NCBI GenBank assembly: GCA_028280195.1
Contig: JANQMH010000056.1
Location: 104,594 to 168,593, forward strand
Direction: 5' to 3'
DNA: 64,000 nt
Source of the DNA: Exilibacterium sp.
GTDB lineage: Bacteria; Pseudomonadota; Gammaproteobacteria; Pseudomonadales; Cellvibrionaceae
Shown here one piece after another: positions 23,289 to 33,446 of this stretch (its first letter is position 1; each line of letters starts with the position of its first letter). A program made the position numbers and the translations under genes. Under the pieces are notes generated by a model that saw nothing but the letters and a program-made list of their open reading frames with translations, had not been told where the DNA came from and did no database searches.

Positions 23289-23319
23289 AAAAAAAGGCAG
23301 CCACAGGGCTGCCTTTTAG
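23289..23319 (-). terminator. Rho-independent terminator of aceA
   Basis: Read leftward, AAAAGGCAGCC pairs with GGCTGCCTTTT around a 4-base loop and is followed by a run of T. It lies about 30 bp beyond the aceA stop. Confidence 0.88.
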
Positions 23320-23345
23320 CGGTATCGACTGCTGTCGGCCGGCGC

Positions 23346-24677
23346 TTAGAACTGCTCCTCTTCGGTGGAGCCGGTCAGTGCCGTCACTGAACTCTGACCG
23401 CCCTGGATGACGGTGGTCATATCGTCGAAATAGCCGGTGCCCACCTCCTGCTGGTGGGCGACGAAGGTATAGCCCTTGGCGGCGTCTTCGAACTCTTTTT
23501 CCTGCAGCTCCACATAGGCAGACATATCCCGGCGCGCATAGCCGTGGGCCAGGTTGAACATGCCGTTCCACATATTGTGAATACCGGCCAGGGTAATGAA
23601 CTGGAACTTGTAACCCATGGCGCTCAGTTCGGTCTGGAACTTGGCGATGGTGGCGTCGTCCAGGTTTTTCTTCCAGTTGAAGGACGGCGAGCAGTTATAG
23701 GACAGCAGTTGCTCCGGATACTCTTTCTTGATCGCCTCGGCAAATTTCTTCGCTTCCTCCAGCGAGGGCGTCGCGGTTTCGCACCACAGCAGATCGGCGT
23801 AGGGCGCGTAGGCCAGGCCGCGGGAAATGGCCTGGTCGAGACCGGCGCGAACGCGGTAGAAACCTTCGGCGGTGCGCTCGCCGGTGGTGAAGGATTTGTC
23901 GTAGTCGTCGCAGTCGGAAGTCAGCAGGTCGGCGGCATTGGCGTCGGTGCGCGCCAGCAGGATGGTCGGCACGCCGGCGACGTCGGCGGCCAGGCGCGCG
24001 GCCACCAGTTTCTGCACGGCTTCCTGGGTCGGCACCAGTACCTTGCCGCCCATATGACCGCATTTCTTCACCGAGGCCAGCTGGTCTTCGAAATGCACGC
24101 CGGCGGCGCCGGCGGCAATCATATTGCTCATCAGTTCATAGGCGTTGAGCACCCCGCCAAAGCCCGCTTCGGCGTCGGCGACGATCGGTGCGAAGTAATC
24201 GATATAACCCTCGTCGCCGGGATTTTTACCGGATTTCCACTGAATCTGGTCGGCGCGGGTAAATGCATTATTGATGCGGCGCACCACGGTGGGAACGGAG
24301 TCGACCGCATAGAGTGACTGGTCGGGATACATGGTTTCCGAGGTGTTGGCATCGGCCGCCACCTGCCAGCCGGACAGATAAATGGCCTGCACGCCGGCCT
24401 TGACCTGCTGTACCGCCTGGCCGCCGGTGAGCGCGCCCATGGCGTTGACAAAGTCTTTTTCCGGGCGGAAGGCGGGGCGGCCGCCCTCATTGATCAGTTG
24501 CCACAGGTTCTCGGCGCCGCGGCGGGCCAGGGTGTTTTCCTTTTTCACCGAACCGCGCAGGCGCACGACGTCTGCGGCCGCATAGGTGCGCTTGACGCTG
24601 CTCCAGCGCGGGTTTTCGCTCCAGTCTTTTTCGATTGCCGCGATCTCGGCGTTGCGATCGTAGTTGCCCACTGACAT
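23346..24677 (-). CDS. aceA: Isocitrate lyase
   Basis: First enzyme of the glyoxylate shunt, splitting isocitrate into glyoxylate and succinate. The 443-residue product is of the short enterobacterial size. The active-site signature [13 protein letters not shown] is intact, and the N-terminal [14 protein letters not shown] is typical. The ATG at 24677 has AGAGGA upstream; a longer frame would add 22 residues without support. It is divergent from a LysR regulator and close to malate synthase G, so both shunt enzymes are in one locus. A strong terminator follows. Confidence 0.96.
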   Translation of the reverse strand: MSVGNYDRNAEIAAIEKDWSENPRWSSVKRTYAAADVVRLRGSVKKENTLARRGAENLWQLINEGGRPAFRPEKDFVNAMGALTGGQAVQQVKAGVQAIYLSGWQVAADANTSETMYPDQSLYAVDSVPTVVRRINNAFTRADQIQWKSGKNPGDEGYIDYFAPIVADAEAGFGGVLNAYELMSNMIAAGAAGVHFEDQLASVKKCGHMGGKVLVPTQEAVQKLVAARLAADVAGVPTILLARTDANAADLLTSDCDDYDKSFTTGERTAEGFYRVRAGLDQAISRGLAYAPYADLLWCETATPSLEEAKKFAEAIKKEYPEQLLSYNCSPSFNWKKNLDDATIAKFQTELSAMGYKFQFITLAGIHNMWNGMFNLAHGYARRDMSAYVELQEKEFEDAAKGYTFVAHQQEVGTGYFDDMTTVIQGGQSSVTALTGSTEEEQF

Positions 24678-24880
24678 CTGTATATCCTCTGGCGTGTTGG
24701 TTGGGTGGATAGCGCTGCAGGTATCTGCGAGAGACCATTGCACAGGATTCTAGACAGTCGGGTATGATTTCGCTAATTTATAGTTTTTATTTTCGCTATT
24801 CTCTGTATGAATGTCAGTGCAGGCCGGGGCGGGCTGCCCCGGACAAGGCGCAAACGGAAATTCCACCGCTGGGAGCTTGC
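24678..24880. promoter_or_regulatory. Divergent aceA / LysR control region
   Basis: About 200 bp between the two starts. A direct repeat TTTCGCTA occurs at 24768-24775 and 24791-24798, 23 bp apart, in an AT-rich stretch. LysR proteins usually bind such a region between their own gene and the target. Operator status is inference. Confidence 0.45.
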
Positions 24881-25819
24881 ATGAATATCAACCGTATCGA
24901 CCTCAATCTGCTGGTGTATCTGGAGGTGCTGCTGCGCGAGCGCAATGTCACCAAGGCCGCCAATTACCTGGGTATCAGTCAGCCGGCCATGAGCAATGGC
25001 CTGCGCCGGCTGCGGGAACTGTTCGACGACCCGCTGCTGGTGCGCACCAGCGACGGTATGACCCCCACCGAGCGGGCCCGCGACCTCGAGCCGGTGGTGC
25101 GCAGGGTACTGCTGGATGTGGAAAAGGTGGTGCAGCCGAAGTCGGATTTCGACCCCGCCGCCAGCGAGCGGGTGTTCCGCATCATGGCCAGCGACTACGC
25201 CGAATCGACCCTGATACCGCGGGTGCTGAGCCGCCTGCGGGTGCAGGCGCCGGGTGTGACCCTGGATATCATGACCCCCAGCGATGTCAGCTTTCTCGAT
25301 GTCGAGCAGGGCAAGGTCGATATGGTGATCAACCGCTTCGACGCCATGCCGCAGTCGTTTCACCAGAAGACCATCTGGAAGGACAGTTTTGCCTGCCTGA
25401 TGAGCGCCGACAACCCGATACGGCAGCAGTTCGACCTCGATGCCTATCTCCAGGCCGATCATGTCTGGGTCAGCAAGACCGGCATGGGCGTGGGTGTGGG
25501 CGTCAACCCCGACGATGTGCAGCGCCTCGGCTGGGTGGATGAAGTGCTGCGCAAGGCCGGCAAGAAGCGCCAGATCAAAGTTTTCACCCGCCACTACCAG
25601 TCCGCCATGCTGCTGGCCGAGCAGAACGATCTGGTGGTCACCATTCCGTCGAAAGCAGCGCGCCTGCAGCAGAACAATCCGCGCCTGGTGGCCAAGGCGC
25701 CGCCGTTCGATATTCCGCCGTTTGAGCTGAAAATGGCCTGGAGTCCGCTGCTGCAGCACAACGCCGGGCACAAGTGGATGCGTTCCCTGGTCGCCGATGT
25801 GGCCCGCGAGCTGGACTGA
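24881..25819 (+). CDS. LysR-family transcriptional regulator
   Basis: Regulator of 312 residues. The N-terminal winged helix (about 4-65) has NLLVYLEVLLRERNVTKAAN and GISQPAMSNGLRRLRELF. The C-terminal effector-binding domain follows, with a NodD/NahR-type PBP2 layout. It lies between aceA (divergent) and glcB (same strand) and is the natural candidate to control the glyoxylate shunt; this is inferred from position. The ATG at 24881 has GGGAG upstream. Confidence 0.88.
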   Translation: MNINRIDLNLLVYLEVLLRERNVTKAANYLGISQPAMSNGLRRLRELFDDPLLVRTSDGMTPTERARDLEPVVRRVLLDVEKVVQPKSDFDPAASERVFRIMASDYAESTLIPRVLSRLRVQAPGVTLDIMTPSDVSFLDVEQGKVDMVINRFDAMPQSFHQKTIWKDSFACLMSADNPIRQQFDLDAYLQADHVWVSKTGMGVGVGVNPDDVQRLGWVDEVLRKAGKKRQIKVFTRHYQSAMLLAEQNDLVVTIPSKAARLQQNNPRLVAKAPPFDIPPFELKMAWSPLLQHNAGHKWMRSLVADVARELD

Positions 25820-25821
25820 CA

Positions 25822-25844
25822 GACTATTCACCAAAACAATAGTC
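25822..25844. other. Small inverted repeat between LysR gene and glcB
   Basis: GACTATT and AATAGTC form 7-bp arms around a 9-base loop just after the regulator stop. It may be a weak terminator or an operator for glcB. Confidence 0.3.
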
Positions 25845-25995
25845 GGTATAAAAGCGACACGCTGGCGCAATACCGCTGCGGGCAATAGACTTGAACAACT
25901 TATGTGCCTGGCAGAAAATACCACCCCCCGAATAAATGCCGGTGCCGTTCCCGTGTGCACCGCGCGCCGTTTTTGCAGTTGAGGCAGACACGATT

Positions 25996-28176
25996 ATGAC
26001 CACTCGAATTCAAGCCGGCGGTTTACAGGTCGCCGATGTGCTCTACAACCTGGTAAAAGACGAGATGGCGCCGGGTACCGGCGTCGAGGCGGAGCACTTC
26101 TGGGCCCAGTTGCAGGCCATCGTCGAGGACTTCGGCCCGCGCAATGCCGCGCTGCTGCAACAGCGCGACCAGTTGCAGGCGCAGATCGACGACTGGCACC
26201 GCGGCTGCGCCGGGCAGGCGCACGATCCGCTTGCCTACAAGGCCTTTCTGCAGGAGATCGGCTACCTGTTGCCGGAGGGTGAGGACTTCAATGTCAGCAC
26301 CGCCGGAGTCGACAGCGAAATTGCCCTGCAGGCCGGGCCGCAACTGGTGGTGCCGGTAAAAAACGCCCGTTTTGCGCTCAATGCCGCCAACGCCCGCTGG
26401 GGCAGTCTCTACGACGCACTGTACGGCACCGATGTGATCGCCGAGGACGATGGTGCCGAGCGCGGCGCAGGCTATAACCCGGTGCGCGGCGCCAGGGTGA
26501 TCGCCTTTGCCCGCGAGCTGCTGGATCAGGCCGCGCCGCTGGCCTCCGGCAGCCATGCCGATGCCGCGCAGTATGTTGTCGCCGCCGGCAAGCTGGCGGT
26601 AAAACTGAGCAGCGGCGAAACTGTGGGGCTGGCCACAGCGGAGCAGTTTGTCGGCTATAACGGCGCAGCCGACAGTCCGGCTGCCGTGCTGCTGCAAAAC
26701 CATGGCCTGCATATTGAAATCCAGATCGACCGGACTTCCCCGATCGGCAAAACCGACAGCGCCGGCGTCAAGGACCTGCTGCTGGAGGCGGCGGTAACCA
26801 CCATTATGGATTGCGAGGACTCGGTTGCCGCAGTGGATGCCGAGGACAAGGCGGAGGTATACCGCAACTGGCTGGGCCTGATGCAGGGCAGCCTCGAAGA
26901 TACCTTCGAAAAAAACGGCGCGCCGCTGACCCGCCGCATGAATCCCGACCGCCAGTACCTGGCCGCTGACGGCACGGCGCTGACTTTGCACGGGCGCAGC
27001 CTGTTGTTTGTCCGCAATGTCGGCCATCTGATGAGCAGTGATGCCGTGCTCGACAGTGCCGGCAACGAGGTGCCGGAGGGTATCCTCGACGGCATGTTTA
27101 CCAGCCTGGCGGCGATTCACGATTTGAAAAAACAAAACCGCCTGGCCAATTCGCGCAGCGGCAGTGTCTATATCGTCAAGCCGAAAATGCACGGCCCCGA
27201 GGAAGTGGCCTTTACCTGCGATCTGTTCAGCCGCATCGAGGATGCCCTGCAACTGCCGCGCAATACCCTCAAGGTCGGCATTATGGACGAGGAGCGCCGC
27301 ACGACGGTCAACCTCAAGGCCTGTATCCGGGTGGCGGCCGAGCGGGTGGTGTTTATCAACACCGGCTTCCTCGATCGCACCGGTGACGAGATACACACCA
27401 GTATGCTGGCCGGGCCGATGGTGGCGAAAACCAAAATGAAGCAGCAGGCCTGGATCAACGCCTACGAGGACTGGAATGTGGATATCGGCCTGGCCACCGG
27501 CCTGCCGGGTCACGCCCAGATCGGCAAGGGCATGTGGCCGATGCCGGACGAGATGGCGGCGATGCTGGAGCAGAAGGTGGCCCACCCGCTGGCCGGCGCC
27601 AATACCGCCTGGGTGCCGTCGCCGAATGGCGCCACCCTGCACAGCATTCACTACCACCGCGTCGATGTGCAGGCGCGCCAGCGCGAGCTGGCCGGGCGCC
27701 GCCGCGCCAGCCTCGACGATATTCTGCAGATACCGCTGCTGGCACAGCCGGGCGATCTCTCGGCCGGCGATATTCAGGCCGAGCTGGATAACAATGCCCA
27801 GGGTATTCTCGGTTATGTGGTGCGCTGGGTCGAGCAGGGCGTGGGCTGTTCCAAAGTGCCGGATATCAGTCATATCGGCCTGATGGAAGACCGCGCCACG
27901 CTGCGCATTTCCAGCCAGCATCTGGCCAACTGGCTGCAGCACGGTATCTGTTCCGAGGCTCAGGTGCTGGAATCGCTGCAGCGCATGGCAGCGGTGGTGG
28001 ACGGGCAGAATGCCGGCGACCCCGGCTACCGCAAGATGGCGCCGGACTTCGACAGCAGTGTGGCCTTCAAAGCGGCCTGCGACCTGGTTTTCAAAGGCCG
28101 GCAGCAGCCCAACGGTTATACCGAGCCGCTGTTGCACGCTTACCGGCGCGAGGCCAAAGCGCGTTACCGCGGCTAG
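25996..28176 (+). CDS. glcB: Malate synthase G
   Basis: Cytoplasmic enzyme that condenses glyoxylate with acetyl-CoA to malate. The 726-residue length and the phrases [27 protein letters not shown] and [17 protein letters not shown] are those of isoform G. The acidic and cysteine residues expected at the magnesium site and the C-terminal lid are in place. The start is the ATG at 25996; a longer frame would add 20 residues. It completes the shunt with aceA, and its stop is one base from the convergent response-regulator gene. Confidence 0.95.
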   Translation: MTTRIQAGGLQVADVLYNLVKDEMAPGTGVEAEHFWAQLQAIVEDFGPRNAALLQQRDQLQAQIDDWHRGCAGQAHDPLAYKAFLQEIGYLLPEGEDFNVSTAGVDSEIALQAGPQLVVPVKNARFALNAANARWGSLYDALYGTDVIAEDDGAERGAGYNPVRGARVIAFARELLDQAAPLASGSHADAAQYVVAAGKLAVKLSSGETVGLATAEQFVGYNGAADSPAAVLLQNHGLHIEIQIDRTSPIGKTDSAGVKDLLLEAAVTTIMDCEDSVAAVDAEDKAEVYRNWLGLMQGSLEDTFEKNGAPLTRRMNPDRQYLAADGTALTLHGRSLLFVRNVGHLMSSDAVLDSAGNEVPEGILDGMFTSLAAIHDLKKQNRLANSRSGSVYIVKPKMHGPEEVAFTCDLFSRIEDALQLPRNTLKVGIMDEERRTTVNLKACIRVAAERVVFINTGFLDRTGDEIHTSMLAGPMVAKTKMKQQAWINAYEDWNVDIGLATGLPGHAQIGKGMWPMPDEMAAMLEQKVAHPLAGANTAWVPSPNGATLHSIHYHRVDVQARQRELAGRRRASLDDILQIPLLAQPGDLSAGDIQAELDNNAQGILGYVVRWVEQGVGCSKVPDISHIGLMEDRATLRISSQHLANWLQHGICSEAQVLESLQRMAAVVDGQNAGDPGYRKMAPDFDSSVAFKAACDLVFKGRQQPNGYTEPLLHAYRREAKARYRG

Positions 28177-28177
28177 G

Positions 28178-29902
28178 TCAACCGCAGCGCACAGCCGGCC
28201 GGCCGCGAAATTCGCGCACAAAGGCCTCGAACTCGGCCACCGGCAGCGGCCGGCTGTAGAAATAGCCCTGTATGAAATCACAGCCGTGTCGGTGCAGGAA
28301 ATCCCTCTGCGCGGCAGTCTCCACCCCCTCGGCCACCACGCGGATATCCAGGCTGTGGGCCATGGAAATCATGGCTTTGACAATGGCGGCGTCGCGCTCG
28401 CTGGCGGTGACGTTGTCGATAAAGGACTTGTCGATCTTCAGGGTGTCGACCGGATAGCTTTTCAGGTAGCCCAGCGACGAGTAGCCGGTGCCGAAGTCGT
28501 CTATCGCCAGGCCGGTGTCCATCAGGGTGATGATCTCGTAGTCCATATTACCCTGCTCGACACTGGCCATCAGCGTGCTTTCCGTCACCTCCAGCTCCAG
28601 CAGGTGGGGGTCGATGTCGTGCTGTAACAGCAGGTCGATAACATGCTGTAAGACTTCACACTTCAAAAATTCTATCGCCGATACATTCACCGACACGGGC
28701 AGCAGCGGCAGACTCTGCTGCCGCCAGCGCGCCAGCTGCCGGCACACCTGCTCTCTTACCCACTTGCCGATCTCGACAATCAAATCACTTTTTTCCGCCA
28801 CCGGAATGAACTCGGCCGGGGAAATATTGCCGAGTTTGGGGTGATGCCAGCGAATCAGGGCCTCGGCGCCACTGACGGTCCCGGCCTGATGGTCGACCTT
28901 GGGCTGGTAGTGTATGGAGAATTCCCCGCGCTTGAGCGCCTGCTTGATATTGTTCTCCATGGTCAGCTGTGCGCTTACCGCCGCGTTCATTTTGGCGGAA
29001 TAGAACTTGTAGCAGTTGCGGCCGGCGTCCTTGGCTTTGTACATCGCCATGTCGGCGGTCTTTATCAGCTCCTCCGGTGTCGAGCCGCAATCCGGATAAA
29101 CCGAGATACCGATACTGCAGCTGACATGCACCGGCTGCCTGCCAATATAAATTTCCGCGGCAATCTCCCTGAGAATGTCGCCGGCCATAGTGGCCAGATC
29201 GGCGCTTTTTTGCATGCCTTCGGTCAGCAGCACAAACTCGTCGCCGCCCATGCGGGCGAGGATATCGCTGCTGCGGATCAACTGGCCGACGCGTTTGGAT
29301 ACCTGTTGCAGCAGCTCGTCACCGACGCTGTGCCCGCAGGCATCGTTGACCTTCTTGAAATTGTCGATATCGAAGTAAAACAGCCCAAAACTCTGTCTGC
29401 TGCGACTTGCCCGGCGAATCGCCTGCTGCAAGTGCTCGACCAGCATGGCGCGGTTGTAAAGCCCGGTGAGGGTATCGAAGGTCGCCAGCTTGTCGAGCTT
29501 TTTATTCAGCTGTTGCAGTGAAATCTGCGCCTGTTTCAATTTTATATTCTGCTCGATGGCGCCGTTGAGTTCATAAATATTGAACGGCTTGCGCAAAAAT
29601 GCGTGAATACCGAGTTCGTAGCAGACCTCCACCTCGCTGTCATCGGCGTGACCGGTCAGCATGATAATGGCGTAGGGAGACTCGGGGCTCGGGCACACGG
29701 CCTTGAGAAATTCGGTGCCGTCCATGACCGGCATACGCAAATCCAGCAGGGTGACAATGGGCGATTCACGCCGGAAGATATCCAGCCCATCGGCGCCATC
29801 GGTGGCAAAAAACAGTTCGTAGCCCCGCGTCTTTAACGCCAGCTCGATGGCCGATCTGGCATCGGCGTCATCATCGATAACGAGAACCTTAGGTACTGTC
29901 AC
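28178..29902 (-). CDS. Response regulator with GGDEF and EAL output domains
   Basis: Cyclic-di-GMP signalling protein of 574 residues. The receiver domain (about 5-120) has the acidic pocket in VIDDDAD, the phospho-aspartate in LLDLRMPVMDG and the conserved lysine in RKPFN. The GGDEF domain (about 145-305) has an intact ARMGGDEF site. The EAL domain (about 320-565) has AEALIRW, DDFGTGYSSL and VAEGVETAAQ. Both catalytic signatures look complete, so synthesis and breakdown are both possible. It overlaps the upstream histidine kinase gene by 14 bp and is presumably its partner. Confidence 0.93.
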   Translation of the reverse strand: MTVPKVLVIDDDADARSAIELALKTRGYELFFATDGADGLDIFRRESPIVTLLDLRMPVMDGTEFLKAVCPSPESPYAIIMLTGHADDSEVEVCYELGIHAFLRKPFNIYELNGAIEQNIKLKQAQISLQQLNKKLDKLATFDTLTGLYNRAMLVEHLQQAIRRASRSRQSFGLFYFDIDNFKKVNDACGHSVGDELLQQVSKRVGQLIRSSDILARMGGDEFVLLTEGMQKSADLATMAGDILREIAAEIYIGRQPVHVSCSIGISVYPDCGSTPEELIKTADMAMYKAKDAGRNCYKFYSAKMNAAVSAQLTMENNIKQALKRGEFSIHYQPKVDHQAGTVSGAEALIRWHHPKLGNISPAEFIPVAEKSDLIVEIGKWVREQVCRQLARWRQQSLPLLPVSVNVSAIEFLKCEVLQHVIDLLLQHDIDPHLLELEVTESTLMASVEQGNMDYEIITLMDTGLAIDDFGTGYSSLGYLKSYPVDTLKIDKSFIDNVTASERDAAIVKAMISMAHSLDIRVVAEGVETAAQRDFLHRHGCDFIQGYFYSRPLPVAEFEAFVREFRGRPAVRCG

Positions 29903-31958
29903 GGCCGTTGCCTGCTATTGGTAAAGTGATGACGAATACTGTGTTAGCTGCGGCTGCTGCATCGCCGCCTGCGGCCGCCTGCCGCTTGGATATATGCCGG
30001 ATGGTGCCGTTGTGGGCGCGAATGATACCGTAGGCGATAGACAGCCCCAGCCCGGTTCCCTTGCCGGCCGGCTTGGTGGTGTAGAACGGGTCGAAAATCT
30101 TATCCGCATCCTGCTCGGAGATGCCCGGGCCGGTGTCTGAAAACTGAATGACAATGGCGTTTTTATCGCTGTCGACCTGCATAGTGACGGCAATCACTCT
30201 TTTCCCTTCGAAGCTCTCGAGCGCGTCGATGGCATTTTGAAACAGGTTTATCAGAATCTGTTCCAGCTGGCCGGCATTGCCCGTGACAGCCGGCAGGGTC
30301 GCCGGCACTTCCCGGACAAAATCGATATTGCCGATGCGCATGCGCTCGCCCACCAGCAGCAGGCTGTCGTCCAGTACGGTGCTGAGTTTCACCTGCTCAA
30401 AGCCGTCGCCCTGCTTGCGGCCAAAAGTGCGCAGATGCTGAATGATGGTCGTCATACGGCCGACGCGCTGATAGGCGCTTTGCAGAGCTGCGGTAATCTG
30501 TTCAGCGGAGCAGTGGCCGCTGTTGATTTGCTGCGGAACGGTTTGCAGCACGGTACTGATATAGGACAGCGGCTGGTTGATTTCGTGGGCGATACCCGTC
30601 GCCAGTTCGCCGATCGAAGCCAGTTTGGCGGCCTGTACCAGTTGCGCCTGTACCTCTTTGAGTTCGGCGTTGCTGGCCATCAGCGAGACATTGGTCTGCC
30701 GCAGCTTCTCCTCGACGCGTTTTCTGGCGGTGAGGTCCTTGGCTACGCAGACGGTGCCGAGTAAGTCGCCGCCGCGACTGTACATGGCTGCGGCGGATAA
30801 CAGCATGGGGTTTTCCCGCCCGCTGCTGGTCAGGTAGACCGATTCGATACTTTGTGCCGCATCCGCGGCAACAATTTCCTCAATGTATTTCTTCACCGAT
30901 TGTTCGCCGCCACGGTCCTTTTGCCGCTTGAGAATCATGCCGATGGAGCTGCCGATCAGTTCCTGCTCGGTATAGCCGAGCAGATCGACCGCGGCGCGGT
31001 TTACCAGGGCGATGGTATTGTCCGGGCGGAGAACGATCAGGGTGTCGATCATCGAATTGATGATATTGTCAACGTATTCTTTGGCGTCGGTGAGAGCGTC
31101 GGTAGCCATGGTTAACTTGTCAACCATCTGGTTGAAGGCCCTGGCCAGCGAGCCCATTTCGTCTTTTGCAGTAAAACTGATGCGCGTATCGAGTTTTCCC
31201 GCGCCAATGGACACCGCCGCATCGCGAAATCTTTTCAACGGTATGGAAACTGATCGCGCAATAAAGAAACCCAGCAGCAGAGCCGCCAGCAGGGCGACCA
31301 GCGCGGCGGTCAGCACCACCTGCTTTGAGCGCAGTGCCTGCAGCTCTATATGCTGGGTTTCGTCAATCACTTCACCCACGGCTTCCTGTTTGATCTCGAT
31401 GACTTCGATCAGCAAACGGTGGTAAAGCGGGTCCAGGGTGTCGGCCAGCCGCTGTCTGGCCGCGTCCGGGTCGCTGTCCAGCAAGGCCACGATAGCCGCC
31501 TGCTCGCGTTGATAGTCCCGGTGCCACTGGGCCAGCTCCTGCAGCTCCTGCAACTCCTCTTTTTCTCTGGCGGAGGCCGCCTGCTCGCGGCCGGCTAGCG
31601 CCATCTGCAGGCCGCGCCGGGTGGCGGCCCGGCTGGATTCAAGCTGCCGGGCAAACTCGCGGCTGCTGTTATCGATGCGCTCGCGGGCGCGCACCACTGC
31701 CGGTGTGATATGGTCGCTGCCTGAGCGCAAGGCCGGCGGCTGGGCGTATATCACCATCAGCCGCTGCAAGTTGATATGTGAACTCTGCAGCGCTTTGCCC
31801 ATAGCGGTGGCACTGAGTGCTTCGTTAATGGAGCTGTGGGCAAATTGCGAGATATCGAAAATGACCTTGTTACTCTGCACTACCGACACTGCGCCGACGG
31901 CGGCGACCAGCGCTGCAATGGATAATGTGCCGACAATCAGTTTTTGGTAAATGTTCAT
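29889..31958 (-). CDS. Membrane sensor histidine kinase (HAMP-PAS-kinase)
   Basis: Inner-membrane kinase of 689 residues. A first membrane span lies at about 7-30, a helical periplasmic sensor at about 31-210 and a second span at about 215-240. A HAMP segment (SVSIPLKRFRDAAVSIGAG) and a PAS domain (about 310-420, ALVNRAAVDLLGY) follow. A short coiled coil leads to the H-box GIAHEINQPLSYISTV, then the ATP-binding domain with FSDTGPGI and GKGTGLGLSIAYG. The start is the ATG at 31958. It sits between a small outer-membrane protein and the GGDEF-EAL regulator in one operon. The stimulus is unknown. Confidence 0.92.
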   Translation of the reverse strand: MNIYQKLIVGTLSIAALVAAVGAVSVVQSNKVIFDISQFAHSSINEALSATAMGKALQSSHINLQRLMVIYAQPPALRSGSDHITPAVVRARERIDNSSREFARQLESSRAATRRGLQMALAGREQAASAREKEELQELQELAQWHRDYQREQAAIVALLDSDPDAARQRLADTLDPLYHRLLIEVIEIKQEAVGEVIDETQHIELQALRSKQVVLTAALVALLAALLLGFFIARSVSIPLKRFRDAAVSIGAGKLDTRISFTAKDEMGSLARAFNQMVDKLTMATDALTDAKEYVDNIINSMIDTLIVLRPDNTIALVNRAAVDLLGYTEQELIGSSIGMILKRQKDRGGEQSVKKYIEEIVAADAAQSIESVYLTSSGRENPMLLSAAAMYSRGGDLLGTVCVAKDLTARKRVEEKLRQTNVSLMASNAELKEVQAQLVQAAKLASIGELATGIAHEINQPLSYISTVLQTVPQQINSGHCSAEQITAALQSAYQRVGRMTTIIQHLRTFGRKQGDGFEQVKLSTVLDDSLLLVGERMRIGNIDFVREVPATLPAVTGNAGQLEQILINLFQNAIDALESFEGKRVIAVTMQVDSDKNAIVIQFSDTGPGISEQDADKIFDPFYTTKPAGKGTGLGLSIAYGIIRAHNGTIRHISKRQAAAGGDAAAAANTVFVITLPIAGNGRDST

Positions 31959-31992
31959 CCGCGGCCCAGCCAGCCCTGTTTTCCCGGGGCTT

Positions 31993-32754
31993 TCAGTCCC
32001 CCCACTCGAGAATGAACTGACCGACCAGGCGGTAGTCGTCACTGTCGCTGTTGAGGCCAATCGGTATACCGAAGCTGATTTCCACGGCGTCGGCAAAGCG
32101 CCACACCAGGCCCGGTGTCAGCAGCAGCTGGTTCTCCTCGCCGCCGCGGTTCCAGCGGTTGTTCGACCAGCTGATTTCCGTCGTCCAGGTAAACGACTGG
32201 CGGGGAACGAACAGGCCGATATCGAGGCTGAACTCGTTGGCCGCGGGCTCGTCGTCATTGAGTTCGCGGTGGTGGCCGGCCCGCTCGACCAGGCCGATAC
32301 CGGTTTGCAGAAACAGCTGCAGATTACCCAGCCGGGGGAAATCGCGCGCCAGCAGCAAAGAGGGCTCGTACTCGATAAAGCCCTCACTGAAATCGCTGTC
32401 GAGATCGTTCAGCGGGTAGCGCAGATCAAAGGCGGCGGCCATATGCAGGTTGGGGCGCAACTGCATCCAGGCGTATTTGCTGCCGATCTCCACCTCGCCG
32501 CTGCTGTCCCAGGCCACTTCCACCTGCCACTGCTCGGTCAAACCGTATTCCACTGCCAGGGTGGTGACAGTATTGCGCTCGCCGCCCTGACTGCGCAGCG
32601 ACGGTACCAGGGACAGCTGCAACTCACCGCGTTCCTGGGGGTAGACCAGCTCGGCGTGAAACACCTCTTCTATGCCCCATAAGCGAGGGGAAATACTCAG
32701 CATCAGGGCGATTGCCAGCCCTTGTTGCACTGTTGACTTGGCGCAGATCTGCAT
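31993..32754 (-). CDS. Putative outer-membrane beta-barrel protein
   Basis: Predicted exported protein of 253 residues. After a signal-like N terminus (VQQGLAIALMLSISPRLWG) the chain is made of alternating amphipathic strands such as QLFLQTGIGLVE and VEISFGIPIGLN. It ends YRLVGQFILEWGD, consistent with a small beta barrel. It resembles the loosely defined transporter or MetA-pathway-of-phenol-degradation type outer-membrane proteins. The start is the ATG at 32754 with AGGG upstream. It is 34 bp upstream of the kinase gene and likely in the same operon; a sensory or porin role is speculative. Confidence 0.65.
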   Translation of the reverse strand: MQICAKSTVQQGLAIALMLSISPRLWGIEEVFHAELVYPQERGELQLSLVPSLRSQGGERNTVTTLAVEYGLTEQWQVEVAWDSSGEVEIGSKYAWMQLRPNLHMAAAFDLRYPLNDLDSDFSEGFIEYEPSLLLARDFPRLGNLQLFLQTGIGLVERAGHHRELNDDEPAANEFSLDIGLFVPRQSFTWTTEISWSNNRWNRGGEENQLLLTPGLVWRFADAVEISFGIPIGLNSDSDDYRLVGQFILEWGD

Positions 32755-32983
32755 TGCCGGCCCTAATTTCACAACTGACTTGATTAAGCTTAGTTGCCGC
32801 CGTTCGATCCGCAAGCGAATGCCCGCCGCCCGCCGTAAGCCCAGCGCGCGCCGCCGCCGGTCTGCGCCGGGAGTGGCCAATCTGTATGAACCCCCACGGG
32901 GTCTTGTTAATATAAGCAAATTTAACCGATACGGGCGCCGTTATAACCACTGCGGCGCGAGCACAGATGGCGACCGCTGCGCT

Positions 32984-33337
32984 ATGACGATCTCAGAACT
33001 GGCAAAACTCACCGGGCTCAGTGCCCATACCCTGCGCTATTACGATAAGATGGGCCTGCTGCCCGATTTGCGCCGCGACGGCAATGGGCATCGCGTGTTT
33101 GCCCGGCGCGATGTCGAGTGGCTGGCATTTATCAAAAAGCTGAAGTCAACCGGCATGCCGATCGCGCAGATTCAGCACTATGTCGACCTGGTCAAACGCG
33201 GAGACGATACGCTGAGCGAACGCCAGCTGATGCTGGAACGGCACCGCGCCTATGTACAGGAGCAGCTGGCGCAGTGGCAGGGCTGGCTGTCGGCCATCGA
33301 CAATAAAATCGATTACTACCGGCAGCATAAACAGTAG
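32984..33337 (+). CDS. MerR-family transcriptional regulator
   Basis: Regulator of 117 residues with the MerR helix-turn-helix ISELAKLTGLSAHTLRYYDKMGLL, shown here for recognition only, then a short dimerisation helix (about 75-115). No metal-binding cysteines are present at the C terminus, so it is not of the mercury or copper type. It precedes an aldo/keto reductase gene whose promoter has the 19-bp spacing that MerR proteins twist into activity. Confidence 0.9.
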   Translation: MTISELAKLTGLSAHTLRYYDKMGLLPDLRRDGNGHRVFARRDVEWLAFIKKLKSTGMPIAQIQHYVDLVKRGDDTLSERQLMLERHRAYVQEQLAQWQGWLSAIDNKIDYYRQHKQ

Positions 33338-33360
33338 CAAAACAGACAGCAAAAAAAGGC

Positions 33361-33391
33361 TTGACTTAGCGTTAGCTCTAAGGCGTAGCCT
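33361..33391 (+). promoter_or_regulatory. MerR-type promoter of the aldo/keto reductase gene
   Basis: TTGACT at 33361-33366 and TAGCCT at 33386-33391 are separated by 19 bp. Within the spacer TTAGCG and CTCTAA form a near-palindrome (5 of 6). This is the known architecture of MerR-activated promoters. Confidence 0.7.
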
Positions 33392-33446
33392 GCACCTCGG
33401 TTATTCGTTCTTCCTGCCATGTGTCACTGATATACGGAGTATTGCA

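Noticed and set aside
26023..28281. Leftward frame of 752 codons opposite malate synthase G
   Set aside because: Antisense shadow of glcB with no recognisable domain and a histidine/glutamine/arginine-rich composition.
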